DNA from: Pseudomonas viridiflava
Lineage (GTDB): Bacteria; Pseudomonadota; Gammaproteobacteria; Pseudomonadales; Pseudomonadaceae
Assembly (NCBI RefSeq): GCF_900585905.1
Contig: NZ_UTVH01000076.1
Span: forward strand, 230,033-294,032
Reading direction: 5' to 3'
Length of the DNA stretch: 64,000 bases
Shown here: one piece after another, positions 50,945-62,200 of the stretch
Layout: each line of letters starts with the position of its first letter
Position numbering within the stretch: the stretch's first letter is position 1
The notes under the pieces: model-generated
Database searches by the model: none
Told to the model about the DNA's origin: nothing
The model's input: only the letters and a program-made list of their open reading frames with translations
Position numbers and translations under genes: made by a program

Positions 50945-52819
50945 ATGAGCCAGCCGTCACAATTTACCTTGTTGGGCACGCGGCGGTTTCTGCCGTTTTT
51001 CATCACCCAGTCCCTTGGCGCGTTCAATGACAACGTGCTCAAGCAGTCGCTGATCCTGGCCATCCTCTACAAACTGAGCATCGACGGCGACCGCTCGATC
51101 TGGGTCAATCTCTGTGCCTTGCTGTTCATTCTGCCGTTCTTCCTGTTTTCGGCGCTGGCCGGGCAGTTTGGTGAAAAGTATCCCAAGGACGCGCTGATCC
51201 GCCTGATCAAACTGGCCGAAATCGGCATCATGCTGGTGGCCGCTGCTGGCTTTGTCTTTGGCCACCTGTGGCTAATGCTGCTGGCCCTGTTTGCCATGGG
51301 CACCCATTCGGCGCTGTTCGGCCCGGTGAAGTACTCGATCCTGCCGCAGCACCTGCATCAAGACGAACTGGTGGGTGGCAACGGGATGGTGGAAATGGGC
51401 ACTTTTCTTGCGATTCTGGCGGGCACCATCAGCGCCGGCATCATGATGTCCACCACGCACTACGCGCCGCTGGTGGCTGCCGCGATGGTGGTGGTGGCGT
51501 GCCTGGGATACCTCGCCAGCCGCAGCATTCCTGAGGCGGTCGCGGTCGCCCCGCAGATGAAACTGCAATGGAACATTTTCACCCAGACCTGGGCCACCTT
51601 GCGCCTGGGTCTCGGGCAGACGCCTGCGGTGTCGCGCTCGATTGTCGGCAATTCGTGGTTCTGGTTCGTCGGCGCGATCTACCTGACGCAAATCCCGGCG
51701 TACGCCAAACAATGGCTGTATGGCGACGAAACCGTTGTCACCCTGATCCTGACCGTATTCTCCATCGGCATTGCTGCAGGCTCGATGCTCTGTGAGCGGC
51801 TGTCCGGGCGCAAAGTCGAGATCGGCCTGGTGCCGTTCGGCTCCATGGGCCTGACCGTGTTCGGCCTGCTGCTGTGGTGGCACTCCGGGCAGATGCCACA
51901 GAACATCATGGCCAACGACTGGCTGGGCGTGCTGGGTTTCAGCGAGGCCCGCTGGGTGCTCCTGGATATTCTCGGCATCGGGATTTTCGGCGGCTTCTAC
52001 ATCGTGCCGCTGTACGCGTTGATCCAGTCGCGCACCGAGGAGCGCGAACGTTCCCGGGTGATTGCCTCCAACAACATCCTCAACGCCCTGTTCATGGTGG
52101 TCTCGGCGATTGTCTCGATCCTGCTGCTGAGCGTGGCGCAGCTGTCGATCCCCGAGCTGTTTCTCGTTGTCTCGCTGATGAACGTGGCGGTCAACGTCTA
52201 CATCTTCAAGGTGGTGCCGGAATTCACTATGCGCTTCATGATCTGGCTGCTGAGCCATTCCATGTACCGCGTGGAGCATCGCAATCTGCAACTGATCCCC
52301 GATGAAGGCGCAGCGCTGCTGGTGTGCAATCACGTGTCGTATGTCGATGCACTGCTGATCGGTGGTGCGGTGCGTCGGCCGATCCGCTTTGTCATGTATT
52401 ACAAAATCTACAATTTGCCGGTGCTCAATTTTATCTTCCGCACGGCCGGGACCATCCCCATCGCCGGGCGCCATGAGGACCTGCAGATTTACGAACAGGC
52501 CTTCGAGCGCATTGCCCGCTACCTGAGCGAAGGCGAGCTGGTGTGCATTTTCCCCGAAGGCAAGCTGACCCGCGATGGCGAGATTGACGCGTTCAAGAGC
52601 GGCATGACCTACGTGCTGGAAAAAACGCCCGTACCGGTGATTCCGCTGGCCCTGCAAGGTTTGTGGGGCAGCTTCTTCAGCCGTGACCCTGACAAGGGCC
52701 TGTTTCGCCGCCTGTGGTCGCGCGTGACCCTCATCGCCGGGCCAGCTATGGAGGCGGATGCTGCAGCGCCAGCGGCGGTGCGCGAGCAGGTCATGCTTTT
52801 ACGGGGTGCGGTGCGTTAA
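50945..52819 (+). CDS. MFS transporter fused to PlsC-type acyltransferase (LplT-PlsC)
   Basis: A 624-residue fusion. Residues ~1-425 are a 12-helix major-facilitator segment like LplT, with FITQSLGAFNDNVLKQSLIL near 18. Residues ~435-620 are a lysophospholipid acyltransferase with the NHVSYVDALLIGG motif (HxxxxD, near 455) and FPEGKLTRDGEI near 535. By homology with LplT-Aas it flips lysophospholipids inward and re-acylates them. P. aeruginosa PA3267 is the counterpart and lies near the same sensor kinase. The ATG at 50945 (AAGGA just upstream) is chosen, although the frame is open 58 codons earlier through the REP-like sequence. The AMP-dependent ligase domain of E. coli Aas is absent. Confidence 0.85.
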   Translation: MSQPSQFTLLGTRRFLPFFITQSLGAFNDNVLKQSLILAILYKLSIDGDRSIWVNLCALLFILPFFLFSALAGQFGEKYPKDALIRLIKLAEIGIMLVAAAGFVFGHLWLMLLALFAMGTHSALFGPVKYSILPQHLHQDELVGGNGMVEMGTFLAILAGTISAGIMMSTTHYAPLVAAAMVVVACLGYLASRSIPEAVAVAPQMKLQWNIFTQTWATLRLGLGQTPAVSRSIVGNSWFWFVGAIYLTQIPAYAKQWLYGDETVVTLILTVFSIGIAAGSMLCERLSGRKVEIGLVPFGSMGLTVFGLLLWWHSGQMPQNIMANDWLGVLGFSEARWVLLDILGIGIFGGFYIVPLYALIQSRTEERERSRVIASNNILNALFMVVSAIVSILLLSVAQLSIPELFLVVSLMNVAVNVYIFKVVPEFTMRFMIWLLSHSMYRVEHRNLQLIPDEGAALLVCNHVSYVDALLIGGAVRRPIRFVMYYKIYNLPVLNFIFRTAGTIPIAGRHEDLQIYEQAFERIARYLSEGELVCIFPEGKLTRDGEIDAFKSGMTYVLEKTPVPVIPLALQGLWGSFFSRDPDKGLFRRLWSRVTLIAGPAMEADAAAPAAVREQVMLLRGAVR

Positions 52820-53036
52820 CGCGCATCCCTTCGTCATTGCGACTCATTTATGAAGGTGACGATAATATAAAGGTGTTGCCTGAGTACGACATGCACAATG
52901 TCGAGCCCGCCAAGGGCCGACATTGCATTTAACCAGCGTCCCCTCTCATTATTCGCCTCGCGTTGATCAGCCACCGAACCGTTAATACCTGACTCCGGAC
53001 CTGTGTCGTCTGTTTGATTGTTTTTTCATTCAGTGT
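52820..53036. other. Junction stretch upstream of the hrp-box-like promoter
   Basis: About 217 nt of lower GC than the preceding gene. I see no gene, no tRNA and no insertion-sequence end. It separates the core acyltransferase gene from the candidate type III cassette. Confidence 0.45.
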
Positions 53037-53065
53037 GGAACCGATAAGCGTTAATTGACGACACA
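53037..53065 (+). promoter_or_regulatory. Candidate HrpL-dependent promoter (hrp box)
   Basis: GGAACC, a 16-nt spacer and CGACACA match the hrp box GGAACC-N15/16-CCACNNA with a single mismatch (second base of the -10 part). It is correctly oriented, 74 nt ahead of the preferred GTG start of the AAA+ gene. HrpL boxes drive type III secretion effectors in plant-associated Pseudomonas. Confidence 0.7.
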
Positions 53066-53138
53066 GCTCCTCGTATTCCGTCATTAGGTAATGTCTGGAT
53101 TTCCATGTCTATCAATGTCAGTTTGTCGAGGAGGGCGA

Positions 53139-54695
53139 GTGTTAAGTATTTCAGGTAAAATGGACGCTTATAGCGCAGCATTAGGTGCGCATATCGCAGA
53201 CGAGTTACAGGCACCGAAAAAAGCCAGGGACGCAGCGCTCGCGCTGCAACCCTTGATAAAACGGCAAGCTGCCAAACTGGCTGATGCAAAGGTAGCAAGC
53301 GGTAATTTTTCCCCTGCCATTACAGGAAAGCTATTGGCGAAAAATGCTGGGGATGCCCTGCAAGAGGTCATGGGCACCGCCGCCAGTGCGAGCGTGGTCG
53401 CTTATGCCAGCGCCATGATGAGCAACGAAGAGGGCAGTACCAGAGGTCATATTGCCCAAGCGGCTGCGAACTCTCTCACATTGGCCACTACTTCACTAAT
53501 TCGAAGTACGATGGGCACGTTGCTAAACAAGAGCACGCTCGACGAGCTGGATGCAGAAATAGAAACCTATAAAAATCTTAAGAAATCCACCTTGCTGGAA
53601 GGTTATCCAGCCGACATCCAGAAAGCCGTCAAAGCGTTGGATAACGATATCGATAAAGCGATTAATGGTCGTCGTCCCAGTGAGGGCGCCGTCTGGCTTC
53701 AGCAAAAAATCAGGCACCGTGAAATGGTTTTGCTGGCCCGACCTACCGAAGTCAAGCCTTTTACAAACTTTGCTGATCCCGCGGCCAGGAAAAAATTTTA
53801 CAAGGATCTGAATGCGTTGGTGAAGGATTACCCCAGCTTGAATTCAAGTACCATCGAGACCTTGGTTCAGCGCATCGCCGCTAACTCTCAAAGTGACCGC
53901 CCTGATCGGTCGCAAGCTTATATTTATGGCCCTGGAGGGGTGGGTAAAACCCGACTGGTCAATCTGATCGCCAAAGCGTTGAATGCCCCTTTGGTGGAAG
54001 TCAATATCAATGGCAAGGAGATAAGAAGCCTGATGGGCCAACCTTATCCGGCGGCGTACGCTGCGGCAACTAAGCCGGATGACGAAGTCATTGGCGAACT
54101 GCCGCTCAAAATGATCGCTGCGGGCTATGCCAATCCTATTATTTTCATCGATGAAATGAAGTTGACGCACGGTAATATAAACGACCTCAAGTTGCTTCTG
54201 GATCCGGCCAAGACGGAGTTGAAGATTGGCGGTTATGATGCCAGTGTCGACTGGAGCCGAGCCACCATTCTGGTGGGCAGTAATGATGCCCTGACAGATG
54301 GACCCATGCAGACGAGGTTGTCTCAGATCGTCATTGGAAAGGCGTCCCCCGAGGCCAAACTGAATGTCGCTAACAAGATCATCGAGCAGGCTGTAAAAGG
54401 TTACAAGGACAGTATGGGCAGTCTGGGCGGTGAAGCTTATAAAAGGTTGTTAAGCACCTGCAAGACTCGCATAGACCAGCTCGTAGCGCTTGACACTGAA
54501 AACTTCGCAGGCGTCAGGTTTCTGGAAAGCTCGGCTCAAAACATGGTCCATTTCGTTGCTTCTGGTTTGCTTCAAGAGCAGCCCAAGACAATGCAACAGA
54601 TCGAGCGCTATCTTGAAATTCAATATGCGCAGGCAAAAGGGAGGGCCACCCCAGGTGATGAATTACCCCCCGCCCAAGCGCTGGGCAAGGACTAA
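53139..54695 (+). CDS. AAA+ ATPase-domain protein, candidate type III effector
   Basis: A 518-residue protein that I do not recognise as a named effector. Residues 1-~230 are helical, Ala/Ser/Lys-rich and without known motifs. Residues ~240-420 are an AAA+ domain: Walker A YGPGGVGKTRL (GPGGVGKT from residue 264), Walker B IIFIDEM (334-340), sensor-1-like LVGSND and a candidate arginine finger in TRLSQIV. The C-terminal ~100 residues are helical. The GTG at 53139 has AGGAGG 4 nt upstream; ATGs at 53091 and 53115 are alternatives lacking good ribosome sites. A hrp-box-like promoter lies upstream and a CesT/Shc-like chaperone gene downstream. Clearly AT-richer than both flanks, suggesting horizontal gain. 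Delivery into host cells and ATPase activity are inferred. Confidence 0.65.
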   Translation: MLSISGKMDAYSAALGAHIADELQAPKKARDAALALQPLIKRQAAKLADAKVASGNFSPAITGKLLAKNAGDALQEVMGTAASASVVAYASAMMSNEEGSTRGHIAQAAANSLTLATTSLIRSTMGTLLNKSTLDELDAEIETYKNLKKSTLLEGYPADIQKAVKALDNDIDKAINGRRPSEGAVWLQQKIRHREMVLLARPTEVKPFTNFADPAARKKFYKDLNALVKDYPSLNSSTIETLVQRIAANSQSDRPDRSQAYIYGPGGVGKTRLVNLIAKALNAPLVEVNINGKEIRSLMGQPYPAAYAAATKPDDEVIGELPLKMIAAGYANPIIFIDEMKLTHGNINDLKLLLDPAKTELKIGGYDASVDWSRATILVGSNDALTDGPMQTRLSQIVIGKASPEAKLNVANKIIEQAVKGYKDSMGSLGGEAYKRLLSTCKTRIDQLVALDTENFAGVRFLESSAQNMVHFVASGLLQEQPKTMQQIERYLEIQYAQAKGRATPGDELPPAQALGKD

Positions 54696-54760
54696 TTCAC
54701 GTGCAGATCGTTTTTCAAGGCTGTAAGGCCAGACACTGAATAGCAGAGTGGAAAAATAAA

Positions 54761-55216
54761 ATGCAAAATTTTGAACAAATTGTCGCATCGTTGTTAGAGT
54801 CGTTGAAGATACAGGCGCCAAAAATCTCCGCCGGTCAATTTTTTGTAGAGCTGTCTGACGGGTTGAAAGTTAATATTATTTGTAATTGGGAAAACAACGT
54901 CATTCTTGTAGCCAATGTGGGAGGCACCCAGGATAACACTCAAGAGTTGCTATGGCATTTGCTTGAAAAGAACTTATTCTGCGAGCTCCCGCATATCCAG
55001 ATCAGCGCCAGTGCTGAAGATAAAAAAATCATTCTATGGACGCAGGAAAGGCTCAGTCAGCTCGACTCCCGTTCGTTGAACGCGTTGTTTGAAAGATTTG
55101 CGCGCAGAGCGGCGGAGATCAGCGTGATTCTGGCTGGTCAGAAACAACGTCAGCCCAAAGCAGTCGGCGATTCATCCTTGCGTAACAGAACAAGGCTGGG
55201 TGCACCGGTGGTATGA
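54761..55216 (+). CDS. CesT/Shc-like type III secretion chaperone
   Basis: A 151-residue protein with the layout of class I type III chaperones. An N-terminal helix MQNFEQIVASLLESLK is followed by a beta-strand sheet (FFVELSDGLKVNIICNWENNVILVANVGG), then a second helix-strand set and a C-terminal amphipathic helix ALFERFARRAAEISVIL. A ~25-residue basic tail follows. Chaperones of this type bind the N-terminal region of one effector and are encoded beside it. It starts 65 nt after the AAA+ gene and shares its low GC. The call rests on fold-like pattern and context, not on a diagnostic motif. Confidence 0.7.
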   Translation: MQNFEQIVASLLESLKIQAPKISAGQFFVELSDGLKVNIICNWENNVILVANVGGTQDNTQELLWHLLEKNLFCELPHIQISASAEDKKIILWTQERLSQLDSRSLNALFERFARRAAEISVILAGQKQRQPKAVGDSSLRNRTRLGAPVV

Positions 55217-55244
55217 CGTTCCAGCTGGCGTTTTAAAGTGGAAG

Positions 55245-55267
55245 CGGGCATCGATTGTTGATGCCCG
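55245..55267. terminator. Hairpin closing the AAA+/chaperone cassette
   Basis: CGGGCATC / GATTGTT / GATGCCCG, a perfect 8-bp stem 28 nt after the chaperone stop and 12 nt after the end of the opposing esterase gene. There is no T-run on the plus side. It could end either transcript. Confidence 0.45.
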
Positions 55268-55279
55268 TTGACCCGCTCA

Positions 55280-56245
55280 CTATTGATCTGCCACCCCCGA
55301 CAACCACACATCAATCGCCCCATAAATCCCCGCCACCGCCTCGCTGATCCCGCTCATGCGCAGAAAGTCGTGGGTCAGGCCGTGCTGGATATCGAGGGTC
55401 ACTGGCGTTCCGCTGGCGCGCAGGTGTTCGGCGTAGGCCAGGCCTTCGTCGAACAATGGGTCGTATTCTGCCAGGCTGATGTAGGCGGGCGGCAAGGTGC
55501 GCAGCCCTTTGGCTAGCAGCGGCGACATGCGCCAGTCGGCAAGCTGTTCAGGCGCTGTGCTGTAGTGCCGGTAGAACCACTGCAGGGTCACGCTTTCCAG
55601 CAGAAAACCTTCGTCATAACGGCGGTGTGAGTCGCGCTGGGTTGACGCGTCGGTCACCGGGTAGAACAGCAACTGGGCGCGTGGCTTGAGCTGCAGTTGC
55701 TCGGGATGCTGCACCGAGGTGATCGCCAGCACCGTCGCCAGGGTAGCGCCGACGCTGTCACCGGCGACGCTGATCCGCCGGTGGTCGATGTGCAACTGCG
55801 CGGCATGTTCGGCCAACCAGTTGGCGGCATCCAGGCTGTCGTTCAACGCAGCGGGAAACGGGCTCTCCGGCGCCCGACGATAGGCCGGTGCCAGCACCGC
55901 TTGCTGGCCGCTGGCTGCAAGTCTGCGGCAGATGGAATCGTGGGAATCCAGACTGCCGACCACGTAGCCACCGCCATGCAAATAGAGGATGCCCGGCTGC
56001 AGCGCTGCTGTGGCCTGGGCGGTGCGATACAAGCGGGCGGCTATGTGCTGGCCGTCGCGGGTCGGGATCAGCAGGCTGCTGACCTCAACCGCAGCGGGCG
56101 GGGCGGGGTCGAGAACCTGTGACGTCTGCTCGAACTCGGCACGGGCCTGTTCGACGCTCAGGCAGTGCATCGGCTGGCTTTTGCCACTCAGGCGACCCAT
56201 TTGCGCCAATTCAAGAAAGCCTTCCAGGTCGGGATCAAGGGGCAT
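55280..56245 (-). CDS. Alpha/beta hydrolase of the hormone-sensitive lipase family
   Basis: A 321-residue esterase-like protein. The oxyanion-hole motif HGGGYVVGS is near residue 91, the nucleophile in GDSVGATLA near 163, the acid in EYDPLFDEG near 260 and the His in HGLTHDF near 290. These define the HSL (family IV) group. It starts 14 nt after the stop of the terminal NRPS, so it is co-transcribed with it. It may act on the siderophore or its acyl chain, as tailoring hydrolases do in some NRPS clusters. I know of no proven pyoverdine role for it. Confidence 0.8.
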   Translation of the reverse strand: MPLDPDLEGFLELAQMGRLSGKSQPMHCLSVEQARAEFEQTSQVLDPAPPAAVEVSSLLIPTRDGQHIAARLYRTAQATAALQPGILYLHGGGYVVGSLDSHDSICRRLAASGQQAVLAPAYRRAPESPFPAALNDSLDAANWLAEHAAQLHIDHRRISVAGDSVGATLATVLAITSVQHPEQLQLKPRAQLLFYPVTDASTQRDSHRRYDEGFLLESVTLQWFYRHYSTAPEQLADWRMSPLLAKGLRTLPPAYISLAEYDPLFDEGLAYAEHLRASGTPVTLDIQHGLTHDFLRMSGISEAVAGIYGAIDVWLSGVADQ

Positions 56246-56259
56246 CGGGTAATCCTTTT

Positions 56260-59200
56260 CTATTCATGAAGGGCCGGTTGCGCATCAGTCAGCACCTGCA
56301 ACAGGCCGTTCAGCACGGTGCTGTGAGTAAGCATCTGATAATGGCCAACGGGCAGGCGGATATTGCTGCGCGCGCCCAGGACCTGCGGATGACCTGCGGC
56401 AGTGGCGCTGGCCGCCCACCAGCAATGCGCGGCGGCGCGGGTTGGCGGCAGCGTGGTGATCTGTCGCGACAGGGCCTTGAGCTTCATCGCCACGCAGAAG
56501 GTGTGCGCCAGCTCGTCGCTGGCGATGCCGGTGTAGGCCGATGTGGTTGGCAGTTGCCCCTTGATCTGCTGGATCAGGGTTTCCAGCTCCTGTGCGGCGG
56601 GTGTGGCGCTTAGCTCAAAAGTCGGAAACTGCTCGACGGCGACGGCGAAGATCACTGCCAGGAAACCCCGCAGGTCGGCATTCCAGTCATCCTCGCCTTG
56701 CTGGCCTTCGCCGGGCATGAAGCTGTCGACCAGCCCGAGGAAGGCCACGCGCTGGCCCTGGCGTTCCAGTTCCTCGCTGACCAGCACCGCCAGGGTGCCA
56801 CCCAGGGACCAGCCGAGCAGATGATAGGGTCCGTCGGCCTGCTTCTGGCGAATGTATTGCGCGTAATCGATGGCCATGGCGCTCAATGACTCGTCCTGCC
56901 AGTCGCGATCCAGCAGCATCCGGCACTGCAAACCATAGACGCTGCGTCTGCCGTCGAGCTGGCGCGCCAGCGGTTCGTAGTCGAACACCGTGCCAAATCC
57001 CGCGTGCAGGCAGAACAGCGGCGCCGCCGACGGCGTGCGACTGTTGAGCAACAGCAACGGGTCGAGGTTGGCGTGCGCGTCGGATTGGGTGCCCACGGGA
57101 TAGCCGCTCAGCTCGGCGATGGTGGGCTTGCCGATCATGTCCCGCAGCTTCAGCTCGATACCCAGATCGCTGGCGCGCACTTTGCTGAGCACCTTGAGAA
57201 TGCGCAGCGAATCGCCGCCCAGCTCGAAGAAGTTGTCGGTGACTCCGATGCGCTCGACCTCCAGCACCTGCTGCCAGATGGCGGCAAGGCCGCGTTCCAC
57301 GTCGTTGCGCGGGGCGACGAACTGCTCGCTCTTGAACTGCGGGTCGGGCAGCGCATTACGGTCCAGTTTGCCGTTGGCATTGAGCGGGAAACGCTCCAGC
57401 AGCAGGATCTGCGCCGGAATCATGTAATCGGGCAGGTCACCCTGCAGATGGCTGCGCAGTTGCTGGCCGAAGTCGCCACTGCGGCGAGTCACCACGTAGC
57501 CGATCAATTGCTTGCCAGCGCTGCTGTCCCTGGCCACCACCACGGCATCCTGCACATCGGCCAGCGCGCGCAGGCGTGCTTCGACTTCGCCGGGTTCAAT
57601 GCGGAAGCCTCGGATTTTCACCTGATTGTCCAGCCGGCCGAGGTAGTCGATGACCCCGTCGGCGCGCTGGCGCACCCTGTCGCCGGTGCGGTACAGGCGC
57701 GATCCGTCGGCGCTGAAGGGATTGGCGACAAAACGCTCCGCCGTCAACCTCGGCCTCTGGTGGTACCCGCGCGCCACGCCCTGGCCGCCAATGTAGAGCT
57801 CACCGGCGACGCCGGGTGGCAATGGGTTCAGCGCGTCATCGAGGATGTACAGGCTGCGCTCGCCGACCCGCGTGCCGATGGGCGCATAGACCGCGCCGCA
57901 AGTGGCCTGGACGTCGACTTTCCACAGCAGCGGGGTGACCACGGTTTCGGTCGGGCCATAACCGTTGGTGAGGAACTGCGGTTTTAGGGCGCGCTTGACC
58001 TGTTCGAAATTCGCCTCGGCCACGGCATCGCCGCCAAAACAGTAAATCCGCACGGCGGGGGGCGGCTGATCCTGGCTGTCGGCGTAGTCGGCCAGTTGCT
58101 GCAGATAGGCCGGCGGGAAACAGGCGATGCTGATGCGCTGCGCGTGCAGCGCTTGCCAGGTCTGCTCGGCAGTCCACAGCTGGTTGCCGCGCACCACCAG
58201 ACAGCCGCCGCTGAGCAGAGTCGACAGCCAGCGCTCCTGGGCGCCATCGAAGGCGAACGACATGAACAGCAATTCCCGGGTGTCGGCGTCCATGTCATAG
58301 CGCTGGGCGATGGCCTGGCAGTGCATGCGAATCTGCCCGTGGCTGACCGCGGCCCCCTTGGGCTGGCCAGTGGAACCCGAGGTGTAGATCAGGTAGGCAA
58401 GGTTATCCGGACGTGCCACCACTACAGGGCAACTGGCGGGCTGCGCGCTGCAATCGAGTTGGTCCAGTGCCATCAGCCGGGCTGGGGTCGAGGCAAAGCG
58501 CGCCAGCAGGCTGCTTTCAGTGAGCAGTACTTGCATCGCCGAATCGGCAACGATCCATTGCAGCCTTTCGGCCGGATAATCGACGTCCAGTGGCACGTAG
58601 GCCGCACCGGTTTTCATTACTGCATAAAAGGCGACGATGACGTCAACCGAGCGCTCAAGACCAACGCCCACGCAGGTTTCCGGGCCGATGCCCTGGGCGA
58701 TCAGGTGATGGGCCAGGCGGTTGGCGTGCCGTTCGAGTTCGGCGTAACTGAGCTGGCGATCGCCGCAGGTAACGGCAATCGCCTCAGGCTGCACCTGGGC
58801 ATGGCGGGCAATCACCTCGGCCAGCAATGGCGCGGGTTGCGCCCTGGCGACGCGGTTGGCAGCCTGCAATTGCTCGCGTTCATCGGCATCGAGCATGTCC
58901 AGGCTGCCGAGGCTGGCCTGGGGATCACCCAGCAGGGCCCGCAACAGCGCTGCATAACTGCGGCGAATCTGCTCGACGGCAGCGGCACTGAAGCGGTTGC
59001 GCAGGTACATGAACTCGATGGTCAGGGTGTCGTCTAGCATCACCGCCAGGTCCATCGCGAAATCGGTAACGCCTCTGGCATTGATCTCGCCGAAGCGCAG
59101 CCCATGGGACTGCGCCTGCTGCAGACGCTCATCCAGCGGGTGGTTCTCGAACACGATGATGCTGTCGAACAGGGCCTGGCCGCTGCTGCCGGACCAGCGC

Positions 59201-62200
59201 TGGATGTCGGCCAGTGAGGCATGTTCGTGGTCGCGCAGGGCGAGGTTGCTGTCCTGCAATTGCGTCAGCCACTGGGTTACAGACTGCGAGGGCTGCGGGC
59301 TCTGGATCACCGGCAAGGTGTTGATGAACAGGCCCAGTATTTCATCGGCATGGTCCAGGCTTGACGGCCGCCCGGCCACCGTGGCGCCGAAACACACAGT
59401 CTGCTGCCCGGTATAGCGTTGCAGCAGCAACAGCCAGGCGGCCTGAATCAGTGTGTTGGGGGTCACCCGCAGACGCTGCGCCTGCTCGCGCAAACTGGCG
59501 GTCTGCTGGCGATCCCACTTCAAATACAGCGGCTCGTGCCCGCTCAGGCACGCAGCGGGGCGCGGGGCGATGGTCGCGGCCAGCAGGGTGGGTCCGCTCA
59601 AGGCCTGCAACTGATCTTTCCAGTAGGTTTCCAGACGCGTTTGTGACTGTGCCCTGAGCCAGCCGATGTAATCGCGATAGCGACCGTGGGTATTCGGTAA
59701 CGGCTGGCCACTGTAGTGCGCCAGCACCTCGCCCAGCAGGCGCGAGCTGGACCAGCCATCCATCAGGATGTGGTGGCTGGTCCAGATCAGGTAATGACTG
59801 TCGGGAGCGAGGCGGATCAGGGTCAGACGCATCAGCGGCGCGGCGAGCAGGTCGAAACCCTGTGCCGCGTCGGCGTCAACCTGCTGTTGCAGCGCCTGGG
59901 CGCCGACCTCGCGCTGCTGCCAGTCCAGCTGTTGCAGGGCGATGGCGGCCTGTTTGTGCACCACTTGCAATGGTTCGGCCAGTTGGCTGGCGGACCAGAA
60001 ACCGCTGCGCAGGATTTCATGGCGGGCGATCACGGCATTCCACGCCGCCAGGAAGCGTTCGACGTCCAGGCCTTGCACCGGCACCGCCAGTTGATTGAGG
60101 TACAGCGCCGCTTCGTTGGCCTCCAGGGTGTAGAACAGCATGCCTTGCTGCATCGGCGACAGCGGGTAAATGTCTTCGATCTGCTCGATGGGCAGCGGCA
60201 GGCTGGCTAGCTGCTCCGGGCTGAGTCCCGAGAGGGCAAAGGCGCTGTGGTCCTTGATCGGGTGCGCGGCGGTGGCGGGTATATCGGTCGCGGTGACGGT
60301 CGCCAGTTGCTCGACGGTCTGGTGCTGGAACAGGTCCTTGGGGGAAAAGTGCAGGCCCTGCTGCCGCCCGCGACTGACCAGTTGAATGGACAGGATCGAG
60401 TCGCCGCCCAGATCAAAGAAGTTGTCGCTGATGCCCACCCGATCGCGCTTGAGCACCTCCTGCCACAACGCCACCAGCCGTTGCTGCAGGCCGTTGCGCG
60501 GCGCGAGGTACTGGCTTTGCAACGGGCTGGCGTCGCAGGCGGGCAGGGCGGTGCGATCCAGTTTGCCGTTGGGCGTCAGCGGCAGCTGGGCCAGAAACAG
60601 CCATTGGCCCGGCACCATGTAGTCGGGTAAATCCTGACGCAAGGCAACGCGCAGGTGTTCACGCATCTCGAGCTGTAGTTCAGCCGTCAGGGCGTCTGCC
60701 AGCACCACATACGCCACCAGTTGTTCGCCGCTCGCTGACGATTGTGCAATCACGGCGGCACTGTGCACGGCAGGCTGGCTGAGCAGGCGGCTTTCGATTT
60801 CGCCCAGTTCGATGCGCAGGCCGCGAATCTTGACCTGATGATCGAGGCGGCCGAGGTATTCGATGACGCCGTCACGGCGGTAGCGGCACAAATCGCCAGT
60901 GCGATACAACCGGGCGCCGGGCTGGCCGAACGGGTCAGGCACGAAGCGTTCGGCCGTCAACCCCGGACGCTGGAAGTAGCCCCGCGCCAGACCGTCGCCA
61001 CCGATCAGCAGCTCACCGGCCACGCCTGTCGGCGTCGGTTGCAGGTGGCTGTCGAGGATGTACAGCGTGGTATTGGCAATCGGCCGCCCGAGCCAGGGTT
61101 TGCCGTGTTGATCAAGCTGATGAATCGCTGACCAGATGGTGGTTTCGGTCGGGCCATACAGGTTCCACAGCTGATCACTGACTGCCAGCATTCGCCCCGC
61201 CAATTCGCCACTCAGCGCCTCGCCGCCGCATAGCAGTTTGCAGCCCTGCAGCACCTCGCAGCGAGGGTTGTCGAACAGCATGCGCCAGGTCGAGGGTGTG
61301 GCCTGCAAGGCGCTTACCTTGTGCCGTTGAACCAGGGCCAGCAACGCGTCAGGGTCATGATTGACGTCGTTCTCGGCCAGCACCATGCGCGCGCCAACCG
61401 TCAGCGGCAGGTAGATTTCCAGGCCGAAAATATCGAAACAGAAGGTGGTCAGCGACAGCAGGCAGTCGTCGCTGGCAAGCCCCGGCGCCTGGGTCATGCT
61501 GGCGATGAAATTGCTCAGGGCGCCGTGGCTGACCATCACCCCTTTGGGCTTACCGGTGGAGCCGGAGGTGTAAAGGACGTAGGCCAGAGAGTCCGCTGTG
61601 GCGACCGAAGCCGGGTTGTCGTCGGCAAAGGCGGCAAGTGTGCTGGCCGGGTCGTCCAGCATCATGATGTTGATGCTCTGGTCCAGCGCCAGGCTGGCGC
61701 GCAGCGATTGCTGGGTCAGCAGCAGACGGATGCCGCTGTCGCTGATCATGTAGGCCAGCCGTTGCGCCGGGTAGGTCGGGTCCAGCGGCAGATACGCGCC
61801 GCCTGCCTTGAGGATCGCCAGCAGGCCGACGACCATCTCGACGTTGCGCTCGACGGCGATACCCACGCGTGTTTCCGCGCCGACGCCTTTGGCGATCAGT
61901 GCGTGGGCCAACCGATTGGCGCGGCCGTTGAGTTCGGCGTAGCTCAAGATCTGCTCACCGACAATCAGTGCCACGGCCTGCGGTGCCTTGCGTACCTGCG
62001 CTTCGAACAGGCGTACGACGCTGTCGCCGGGCATCTGCATGTGCACGGGCGTGTTCCAGCCGTTGATGATCAAGTCGCGCTCGGCATCGTCCAGCAGCAT
62101 CAGGCTGGCCACCGGCTGGTCAGCGTCGAGGACAATGGCGCGCAGCAGCGCCTGCCAGTGCCGCGCCAGTTGTTCGATGGTGGCGGCGTCGAACAGGTCG

